Assembly (NCBI RefSeq): GCF_040869045.1
Contig: NC_090320.1
Span: 141,506,941 to 141,570,940, forward strand
Length of the DNA: 64,000 nt
DNA from: Eurosta solidaginis
Lineage: Eukaryota > Arthropoda > Insecta > Diptera > Tephritidae
Direction of reading: 5' to 3'
Part shown: positions 20,404-29,900 of the stretch, in pieces
Layout: each line of letters opens with the position of its first letter
Numbering within the stretch: position 1 is the stretch's first letter
Translations under genes and position numbers: made by a program
Notes under the pieces: generated by a model
Told to the model about the DNA's origin: nothing
Seen by the model: the letters and a program-made list of their open reading frames with translations, nothing else
Databases searched by the model: none

Positions 20404-21639
20404 CTAAAGTATCGTGTCGCTCTCAGGGCGACTGTGGCATTTTATGGATGTGCCAGGGCGAGTGGCCGTGAGGTTGGTTGGGTGATGCGCTTTTTCACTG
20501 CAGCGCATGTATTTCGTCAGTTGTGTATTATATTATTACCCTACAAAACACCTGGTCACACCTACCCACGCCCATGCAAATGTGACTACGAATATAACCT
20601 GTCACCGTAAAATGACTAGTCAAATAACGTGGAGTGACGAGAGCGTTTTTGCAAAGTAGTTAGTGCTGTGATTTCGAGCAGCTTATATATTTCAACATAA
20701 CCAGCAAGATTGCGGTGTGTGGGAGATTGGAGCGGACGTGATTCCAAGCCACCCGCGCAAAATTACCTGTTTTCGTGATACGCGTGTTATTTTATTAACA
20801 AACGTACGTTAAAATAGGGGAATAAACCGAGTTTAAATCGAAGCGGAGAGGCTCACGAAGGTATGGATTTAATTTTGTGCGACAGCACATGATGAATAGC
20901 GAAAATCGTAATTAAACTTGAAAGTGTACCAACTGCCGGTGCTTGCATCCGGATTGGCGATGCGTTCTTCACGACGCGTTCTATCTGCACGTACCATTAT
21001 GCTAAATGTACCATGCAACTCTGTCGTGTATTTCTTGGTTAGCTGACAGCTGGTATGGTGAATTTGTGGTGTGCGAGTATATATATATACATATATGTAT
21101 TTGCTTGCCCTTGAAAAAAAAACTAGGTCACTGGGGCAGTAGCACACTAGGCCGGTAGAAACAGTAAACTTTTCCCATTTCGGGATTTTGTCGTGTCGGG
21201 ATTGTTTTATTTCGGGACTCGGATTGTTTTGTACCGAGCCCTTATAATGACTGTTTGTGATGTTTGTTGCTGAAAAACAACAAGTCCTGCCCCCCGCCAA
21301 AAGGCAGGCAGTGCCGACGGCAAAAAAAATCAAAAAATCAAAGAGAAAAAAAAATTTTTTTTTTTTTTTGGTTTTTTTTTTTTTGTTGTTTGTAAATGAG
21401 AGCAATTAATTTTTTAAGGAGGTGTTTGCCTGTATTTTTTGTGCGTAAGCATGTTTTGGGACTGCCCAGGTCAAAAAAAGCCGATCCCGATTTTGTTTCT
21501 TTTGCGGGTTTTCGGTACCAGTGTGCGTCACTTAATGCAGCACTAATATGATATGCCGAGCCAAGGAGGAATACATACATACATATGTACATACGTTGGT
21601 TGAACATTCCAGTATAGAGAATGAAGCAAAAACAAAAAT
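20404..21639. other. Non-coding DNA inside the BEL 3' region
   Basis: No domain-like reading frame was found. A T-rich and A-rich stretch lies near 21330-21390. The segment separates the minisatellite from the host-gene-like pieces. Whether it is BEL sequence or co-captured flank cannot be told from this window. Confidence 0.4.
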
Positions 21640-21960
21640 GAATCGAAAGATTTATTTTACCGTTTTTGCTTCAATTCATGTGGAATTTTACGCATTGCTG
21701 GACAAGAAGGTAAGTGGTAAAATATTTTGCAATAATTTTATTTCAATAACTATATTTTATGTTATTTCAGATTTTTAATACATTTTCTTTTCTTTTTCAG
21801 GTGACTGGTGGTGGAGGTCCAGAACAGTGGATGGGTAAGTATGCCGGTATCGTTCCGTTTTTTAGTGTTTTGTACATTTTCTAACTTCTTTACTTTTGTC
21901 TTTTCTCGTTTCAGGTATTGGTGATGAAAGGTTCTTGTGCACAATTTTTGCGTAAAGAAA
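21640..21960 (+). pseudogene. Exon-like pieces with GT-AG introns, unrecognised
   Basis: Short plus-strand coding pieces (YALLDKK, then VTGGGGPEQWM, then GIGDERF) are separated by two introns. The first has gtaagtgg at about 21711 and ends tttttcag at 21800; the second has gtaagtat at about 21836 and ends cgtttcag at 21914. Intron lengths of about 80-90 bp fit Diptera. The reading frame ends at 21950. I do not recognise the gene. It shows that captured DNA here includes introns, unlike the intron-free HDAC6-like piece next to it. Confidence 0.4.
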
Positions 21961-22029
21961 TTTAAGAATCCAGCAAAACACAATTTATTTGCATTAAATT
22001 TACGTTGATCATAAGAAAATTTATTCAAC

Positions 22030-23412
22030 GGTTACTGTTTCTTCAACAATGTGGCCATAGCAGCACAATACGCTTTAGACATTTTGAAGTTAAGCAAAAT
22101 GAGAATTGTCGATTGGGATATACATCATGGACAGGGTACGCAACGTTTCTTCTACAACGATCAAAGGGTTCTTATTTTTCTATACATCGTTTTAAGCATG
22201 GCACCTTTTTGGCCAATCTAAAGGAATCCGATTTTGATGCTATTGGTTATGGCAATGGCTTGGGTTATAATTTTAATGTGCCCTTAAATAAAACAAAAAT
22301 GGGCAATGGTGATTACATGGCAATCTTTCAACAGTTACTTATACCGGTTGCTGTGGAATATCAACCTGAATTGGTTATTATATCGGCCGGTTATGATGCA
22401 GCTTTAGGCTGTCCGGAAGGCGAAATGGAAGTCACACCAGCATTTTATCCGCAAATGTTAAGTACATTAATGAAATTGTCGCAATCGCATGTAGCTGTGG
22501 TTTTTGAAGGTGGTTACTGTTTGGACTCGCTAGCAGAAGGTGCAGCACTCACCCTACGCACCCTTTTGGGGCGGGACATGCCCAAGGCTAGTAGAAAAAC
22601 TTGATCCACCCCGTGAAGTTGTACAAGATGCAATACTCAATTGCATTTATGCACATCGTTCTTATTGGCGCTCTTTGCAAATTCAGCCCATATATACCAT
22701 GGAAGAACTGAATAATGTTAATCCGCAGCCAAAGTTGCATAAAATTAGTCGCCTATTCATTGGCGGTAAGTCACTGCCTGCACGTTTTCCTACAAGAAAC
22801 ACTGCCCTGGTTATAGCACCAGAAATTGTTGCACAGAATGAGAAGCGCTTGAAGTATTTACAAAGTGAAACCAAATTGCTTTCTCCACAAATACGCGTTT
22901 GTTATGTATATGATGATTTAATGCTTCAGCATAGTAACTCCTTCGAAGAGGGTCATCCCGAACAGCCCGAGCGCATTAAACGTATTCATGAAATGCCTCA
23001 AGACTATCAACTCACGGAACGCATGAAACATCTGCCACCACGTACAGCAACTACAGATGAAATTTGTTTAGCGCATACGCGTGCGCATCTAAATTTTATT
23101 CGACGCATAAGCCATAAGGATGAATTGCAAGGTATGGGTGAAAAATATAATTCAGTTTATTTTCATCCAAAAACTTTTGAAGGTGCTACAATGGCGGCAG
23201 GTTCGGTATTGCAAGTGGTTGATAAAGTTTTGAAGGGTGAGACCCGAAGCGGTATTTGCATTGTACGCCCGCCTGGTCACGCCGAGCCGGATGTACCCCA
23301 TGGTTTGTGTATATTCAATAATGTTGCTATAGCTGCGCAATATGCCATAAGAGATCACGGTCTAAATAGAGTTTTAATCATTGATTGGGATGTCCATCAT
23401 GGAAATCTCTGA
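22030..23412 (+). pseudogene. HDAC6: HDAC6-like fragment: end of deacetylase domain 1 and start of domain 2
   Basis: The piece starts within catalytic domain 1 (GYCFFNNVAIAAQYALDILK, then VDWDIHHGQGT, GYDAALGCPEGEM and FEGGYCLDSLAEG). After a linker it continues into domain 2 (YDDLMLQHSN, EQPERIKRIHE, LAHTRAHLNF, IDWDVHHGN), where it stops just after the metal-binding Asp-x-His motif. Tandem deacetylase domains in this order identify HDAC6, a cytoplasmic tubulin deacetylase. Damage includes a frameshift near 22165, another near 22575-22590, and a lost residue in the active-site loop (RPPGHAEP where two His are expected). No introns remain in this piece. It lies antisense to the BEL genes. Not a functional HDAC. 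Confidence 0.85.
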
Positions 23413-23515
23413 TGAAGCGCAAGGAATAAACTAAAAATTGTCAAAACACCGGCCTCAAAAGCCGTAAGAAGCAAAAACCAAGAAATTAACTATCGTTGTG
23501 AGAGTTGTCCGTCGC

Positions 23516-23551
<36 letters not shown>
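23413..23551. other. Junction segment with a poly-T run
   Basis: After the HDAC6-like piece, about 100 bp of unassigned sequence leads to a run of about 33 T (near 23519-23551). The INTS3-like piece begins immediately after it. On the other strand this is poly-A, which could be a retroposition tail or a template-switch point. Confidence 0.6.
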
Positions 23552-23552
<1 letters not shown>

Positions 23553-24150
23553 AAAGCCGTTTAACTCCAGAAATCGAAAAAAGACTAACATTTCTGGCAT
23601 CATCAGTCAAACTTGGTAATCGAAAGCGCTATCAGGACTGGTTTCAGGACGAATATTTCGCAACACCAGAATCACATAGTTTGCGTTCGGATTTAATACG
23701 CTTTATACTAAATGTAATACATCCTGCAAACGGTATGTTTTGTTCGAATATTATCCCACGGGGGCCCTAATCGGTTGGCTTATATCATCTTGTACAAATC
23801 CGATTGCATTGGCGAATGCTAAGCTATCATTATTTTACGACTGGCTCCTTTTTTTTTTGATCCAATCAAGGATAATATTATGAACATGGAACTGGGCATT
23901 TTAGTAATGTATCATTCAATACGTAAACATCCCTTTGTTAGCAGCACATTATTGGATTTTCTTTGCCGTATTATGAAAAATTTTGATGTAAGGCATGAGG
24001 ATACAATACGTACAGGCGTGTATAATTCATTGAATAAGATACTCGAGAAGCAGGTCATTCCAAATTTACAGCCACTCTTCGAATTACCAAAAATTAGATC
24101 GTGAGCTGCGTAATTTAATTCGGGAAAATTTTCGAGAGTTTGTCTCACAG
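23552..24150 (+). pseudogene. IntS3: Integrator complex subunit 3-like fragment
   Basis: Readable segments are [116 protein letters not shown] and [16 protein letters not shown]. These follow the order of the helical-repeat region of Integrator subunit 3, a nuclear snRNA-processing and SOSS-complex protein. Frame changes occur near 23758-23762, in the T-run near 23850 and near 24090. About 200 codons remain, without start or end. The identification is from memory of the family. Confidence 0.75.
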
Positions 24151-24690
24151 TGCAGTGACAGGCAATCCTTTAATAGCGACACTCCGGTCATGGAATTCAT
24201 AGGAAATGATTTTTGTGCCGTTAGCGGTGCGGATGATCGTATTAGCATACTAGAGGTAAAGCGCGCAGTTGAAGATCTTTTGAAGCAGAAACCGCAAAGT
24301 GACATTTTCCACAAATTTGATGGCAGCGGAGATGCAGCCCCATGCACTGGTACTTCAACGTAGGAAAAGGAGATAGCTACCGTTCGCGAAGATGGACGTT
24401 TGAATATCGTCAATGCCAATGGTGTGCACACTGTATATCGCACTATCGGTGCGGACAGTGTATCGCTTATGGCTGTAAAATATATTAACCCGCATGAGAT
24501 GCTTACAGCAAATCGTATGGATGGCATACGCATGTTTGTTGTACGTAGCTGCAGTGGGTGAGGCAGCTGTGACTGCTTTTATGACGTCTTGCGAAGAAGA
24601 GAAACGTTCGAATTATGGGTCTGCTCTTTTTCACCTCCCCCACAAGATGGGTTACGGGACTCTGAGCACATTACTACTTGAAGCATAATT
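24151..24690 (+). pseudogene. Nup43: Nup43-like WD-repeat fragment
   Basis: The frame continues without a break from the INTS3-like piece into VMEFIGNDFCAVSGADDRIS, then HKFDGSGDAAPCTG, a TAG at 24361-24363, EKEIATVREDGRLNIVNANG, YRTIGADSVSLMAVKYI and EMLTANRMDGIRMF. The order and spacing fit the N-terminal beta-propeller part of Nup43, a nuclear pore subunit of the Y-complex. A further frame change near 24555 leads to GEAAVTAFMTSCEEEKRSNY. The open fusion with the INTS3-like piece may be chance. Identification is moderate. Confidence 0.55.
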
Positions 24691-24905
24691 AATATCTGAT
24701 CGTTATCGGAAAAAACTCGTTGACCAGGTAATTATAAACCCAGTAGCGCTGAATTTGATGACGAATTAGTTTCTCAGTCTTGTTTTGAAATTTGCAGGTG
24801 TGTCCAGGACATACATGCGAGGCAACTACACAAACAATTGCAGATCAAGAATCACGTTCCTCAAACGATGCATTAGCGATTGGACCGACATTGCGACCAA
24901 GAACG
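24691..24905 (+). pseudogene. Exon-like pieces flanking a short intron, unrecognised
   Basis: The plus strand reads SDRYRKKLVDQ up to a donor (cag then gtaatt at about 24729). An intron of about 70 bp ends tttgcag at about 24797. An exon reading VCPGHTCEATTQTIADQESR, then SSNDALAIGPTLRPRT, ends at a second donor (aac then gtaagt). Splice signals are good but the protein is not recognised. It may belong to the Nup43-like source gene or to another. Confidence 0.4.
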
Positions 24906-26039
24906 TAAGTCGAATTTAATTTGGTGGAAACGACCACGTTAGTTTATAGTAAGTTCTTTTATACTGGTTTTGAAACTGTTTGACAAGCCAACCTAATGTA
25001 AACGCACGCAAGTCATTTTCAGTCAAAAATGGCTCATGCACATACAACTTGAATGAGAGCAGGCCAAATTGAATTTGCTGCGTGAAATCCTAACTCGATT
25101 TCCAATTTTTTGTTCTGCGTGACATTTAGATTTGACGTTTGCACCCATGCTTATTTGGGTTGGGGCAAAACGCCGATTGTTTGCGTGCGCAAAGAAACGC
25201 AGTGCGGTTTTATTAGGTTGGCTTGTGACCTATAAGGCGGATTTACATTACAATTATATGCCCTTCAAATTAAACTCTTCAGTACCAATAAAAAAATGAA
25301 CTGTGCAAATAAATATTGATTTGAAAAATGTAGAAATTGCACACAACTTAAAATGTCAAACTAAATCAGATATCAGATCAAGTAAACTTGAAAAATGCAT
25401 TTAAAACTTTTGATAGTAAACGTTATAGAGCTCAGGTCGGTTACTTTAGTCTGTTTAGATGTGATCTCTGTATCGTGTGACGTCATAGTCAAAAGCTGTA
25501 TAAAACGGCGCATCTGTTAACATCGTCATTGACGGATGGAATGATTGAGCGTCAGATGCTGAAATATCTAAACCAGTCGGAAAGTTCGACAAAATGCGTA
25601 TGAAAATCCTTTTAAATGTAAAAATTATAGCGCTAAGATCAGTAAAATTACTAAGCAGAGATGAGATATTAGATCCCATAGTATCGTGTTAAACCAAACC
25701 CAAAGCTTTTTACAGTATATAACGTGAGAAATCATAGCAAATCGTATTAAATGAAGTCACGTCGTATCATGTGTTTCCAAATCAGTTGATGCCAGATCAT
25801 ATGATTCAATTTGAAACACCGTTCGCCCATATGGCGATGTAAAACGTTTATGAACGTTGGGTCATAGGTACACCCCGCACACGTGCAGTAGTATGTGCGT
25901 CAAAATCTGAGAGGATGTTCATTGATTTTTAGTTGATGAACCTCAACGACGTATGCTCTTATCGACAAATAGCTGGCATTTCCACTATTTGCAAATGTCA
26001 ATACTTCCAATGATGTAACATTGGTTTCAAGTAATTATC
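24906..26039. other. Non-coding DNA with one small inverted-repeat element
   Basis: No gene was recognised. A 244-bp unit at 24983-25226 has 15-bp terminal inverted repeats (acaagccaacctaat and its complement) and looks like a small non-autonomous DNA element. The rest is AT-rich and unassigned, within the BEL 3' region. Confidence 0.45.
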
Positions 26040-26932
26040 CTTTTCAGAAGCTGGCGTCCGTGGCAGACCGTGAGTCTGCGTCAGGGTTCTCGTGTCCTCG
26101 CTCTGGGTGAGCGAGTGAATTTTGGATGGGTTTTTAAAAATTATTAAATATAATGGGCCGAATGCCTTTAGGTTCTGTAGCGGGTTGCGTAACTGCGTTA
26201 GGATTGTTGGTTGGCCTCGTTTAGGGTGAACGAGAGCTGGGATATCGGTGTGTTGGCCTCGTTCGGGGTGAACGAGAGCTGGGTTATTTTCTGGCGCCTC
26301 GCTCTGGGTGAGCGAGTGAATTGTGGGGTTTTCTGCTCAGGGGGCCCCCGGTTAGTCTTGTTGAAAAAAAAAAAAAAACTCAGAAAAAAAATGTTTTTTG
26401 TTTGCGAGCTCTTGGTAAGCTCTCCCGCGTCTTCGTGCATCTCGCTCCCTTTCCCCATTGCCCAACAGTAGTCAGGTGTAGGATTCCCTCCGGCAGACTC
26501 GACACGACGAGACCGGGGGTAGAAAAAAAGAGAAAAATAAGATGTAGGATCGCCCTCCGGTAGACTCGCACCATCACGAGACCGGGGTGGTTGATTATAA
26601 TTAGGGCCTCGGGAGCGACGCAAGCTTAGGGATAGCGGGGCATCACGGCGCGTGGTTGAACGCGTCTTTATGTCCCGAGCTCCCTTTCCCCATTGCCATC
26701 GCGTAGTACGCCTTAGGTTTCCCCTCCGGTAGACTCGCACCCTCACGAGACCGGCGGTTTGATGATAATATATGGCTCGGGAGAAACACAAGCTTAGGGA
26801 TAGAGAGACACGAAGACGTGGGTTCCTTAAGATGCTTTCGATGCTATCACTAACCGTGGGCCTCTAATTGTAGGTAGTCGGGGGAAATAGTGTTGTGGTT
26901 TTCTGGGGTTTTGTGAGGCGGAATTTTGCCCC
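26040..26932 (-). repeat. BEL 3' untranslated region with tandem motifs
   Basis: Downstream of the pol stop (minus strand) are several short tandem families. One is gcctcgttcggggtgaacgag and its variants (26085-26320). Another is three spaced copies of a ctccggtagactcgca...cgagaccgg motif (near 26490, 26550, 26730), with ctccctttccccattgcc repeated near 26445 and 26680. Short open frames here have no domains. These resemble the repeats common in LTR-element untranslated regions. Confidence 0.5.
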
Positions 26933-29900
26933 TTACATGTCCTCCTCCTGGTCGTGGGACGGAAGGAGTACCAATTTCGAAATTGGTCTAGTTATTTGTC
27001 CCTTGGTTGTCTGGACGTCAACAACACGCAGACGGTTGTCAGAGCCTGGGTGTATGTTGACGATCCTCCCCATTCTCCACTCGTTAGGTTGGAGGTTATC
27101 CTCCTTGATAACGACCAGGTCTCCGGATTTTAAATTGGATTGTGGATGTTTCCACTTATATCGTTTCTGGATCTCGGTGAGATATTCCGATTTCCATCTT
27201 TGGCAGAAAGTATGATGCAAGGCCTTCATTTTTTGCCATCTGTTGACTATTGAGGCAGGATTCTCGTCACAGTCGAGTTCGGGTGGAGCTAACAGATGCC
27301 CACCCACAAGAAAATGGCCTGGAGTAAGCGGCTCCAGGTCGGAAGGTTCATTTGATGAGGGACTCAGTGGTCTAGAGTTAAGACATGCCTCTATTCGGCA
27401 TAACAGGGTCGTAAACTCCTCGAAGGTATATTTATGGTCGGACGCGATTTTTTTATAATGAGTTTTAAAACTCTTTACCCCTGCCTCCCACAAGCCTCCC
27501 ATGTGAGGAGCACCTGGGGGTATGAAATGCCATGCGAGAGTTTGGTGGCTATATTTATTCATGGTATCGTCCCTCGCTTCCCGAAGAAATGCCTTGAACT
27601 CCGATCGTAAGGATCGTGAAGCTCCGACAAAGTTTGTACCGTTGTCGGAGTAGACGTTTTTTGGGCATCCTCGTCTGGATACAAATCTGGAAAAGGCAGC
27701 CAAGAAGGACCCGGTACTAAGGTCGTTTGTCGCTTCAAGATGAATAGCTTTCGTTGAAAAGCAGACGAACAAACATACATATCCCTTTGAGGTCCGACAC
27801 CCTCTCCCTCGGTAGGACTTTATGTCAAAAGGTCCGGCGAAATCTACCCCTGTATTTGTGAAGGCCCTGGCAAAAGTGGTGCGCTCCTTGGGAAGGATGC
27901 CCATGAGTTGAGTTTGTGCCCGCTTCTTGTAAATAGTACACATTTTACATTTGTGGATGACAGACTTAATCATGGTTTTAACACGCGGTATCCAGTACTG
28001 AGTGCGAATAAAGCGCAGCATCAGCTGGTTTTCTCCATGGAGGGAGATCTTATGTATAAACTCAACTAGGAGTCTGGATAGCCGACAAGTGTACGGCAGG
28101 ATAATTGGGTGTCGTTCGTTGTAGGGCATATCTTTGGATGCGTTAATCCTACCACCAGTTCTGATTATACCATCAGAATCGATAAATGGGTTTAAGGGTA
28201 AAATTTCACTCTTCCCATGAATTGGTTTCCCTGACTTCAAGTTGGCATACTCTGCTTGATAATATTTCCTTTGGCATATAGCTATCAATCGTTGTGACGT
28301 AGTTTCGATTTCATCAGGTGCCATTGTATGAGACTGCCTATTGAAGGAAACTCTAGTTTTGGGATGTGTTCTGCGGGCAAATCGAAAAATGTAAGATATA
28401 ACCCGCAGCGCCCTTGAAAGGTCGGAGAACCTATCAAGGATGTTAGGGTTGTTGTTCACTGACGCTGCATGAACCTTTATCCGCTTTTCCTCAATTGACG
28501 TGTTGTATTCGGTGTCTTGTGCTGGCCAGTGGGAGTTGTCTTCTTGCAGCCAAGAAGGTCCCTGCCACCACAACGAATTGTCGACCAAGTCAGAGGCAGG
28601 TAGTCCTCTGCTGCCTAAGTCGGCTGGGTTTGACTCCGAGTTCACGTGAAGCCAGTCCTTGCTACCGACCATGTCGATGATCTTGGTGATCCGATGTGCG
28701 ACGAAAGTGGACCAGGAACAGGGCGGTTTCCTTATCCATGCGAGGACGATAGTTGAATCCGTCCAAAGGTGGACTTTCACTGGTCCCAATTTGAGGTTCC
28801 TGAAAAGTGATTCGGTGATTTCCGCTAACAGCACAGCTCCGCAAAGTTCCAGACGTGGGAGAGAGAGAGTTTTCACTGGGGCTACTCGCGTTTTAGATAG
28901 AAGCAGGTTTGTGCAGACATCAACATCCGTTTTGACACGCATGTAAACGGCTGCTGCATAAGCCTTTTCGGATGCGTCACAAAATCCATGAATCTCGATG
29001 TCGGTTCCTGGAGAGAAGTTGACCCATCTAGGTATCCTGATTCTATCAATCTCATGGTATTGGTCGGTGAAAGTTCTCCATTGTTCCAACGTACTGGTCG
29101 ATACTGGTTCGTCCCAAGCGGTGCCTTCTAGCCAAATACTCTGCATGAGTATTTTTGCCACAATAACCATTGGCGCAAGCCAGCCTAAAGGATCGAAAAG
29201 TTTGGCTATAGCGGATAGGACTGCTCTCTTCGTAATGTTTTCCGGGTTGTCCAGCGTCCCTGCTTTAAAATAAAATAAATCGGAGTGGGCATTCCATCGA
29301 ATACCTAATGCTTTCACTGAACTGGTATCTTCGAACGCCAGGAAGTTTTCATTGAGCAGGTCTGCTTTGGGGATGTCCCTTAGAATGTCCTCTGAGTTGG
29401 AGGTCCATTTGCGAAGTGGAAAGCCCGCTGATTGTAGGACTTGACGAATTTCATCTCTGGCTTTAATAGTCGATGTGATCGTATGTCCACCCGCTAACAC
29501 ATCATCTACATACATGTATTCTCGCAGTATGCTAGCCGCTGTAGGGTGCGAGTTTGAGACGTCGTCTGCTAGTTGTAGGAGCGTTCTTATCGCGAGATAT
29601 GGAGCGCAATTCACTCCGAAGGTAACCGTCTTTAATTCGTAAAGACTAATAGGGTCATTCGGGGAAGTGCGATGCACAATACGTTGAAATTTGGTGTGAT
29701 TTTCGTTCACCCAAATTTGTCGATACATCTTTTCGATGTCGCTATTGAATACGAAGCGGTATAGTCTCCATCGTAAGATAAGTATGGGTAGATCGGCTTG
29801 TAGAACTGGGCCTGGGAGGAGAATATCGTTTAAGCTATTGCCGTTGGCCGTAGGGCTCGAGGCGTTAAATACTACGCGTACCTTGGTGGTTGTACTTTCT

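Noticed and set aside
22030..24690. Live cellular genes for HDAC6, IntS3 or Nup43
   Set aside because: All three are partial, frameshifted or stopped, lack starts and ends, and lie inside a retrotransposon.
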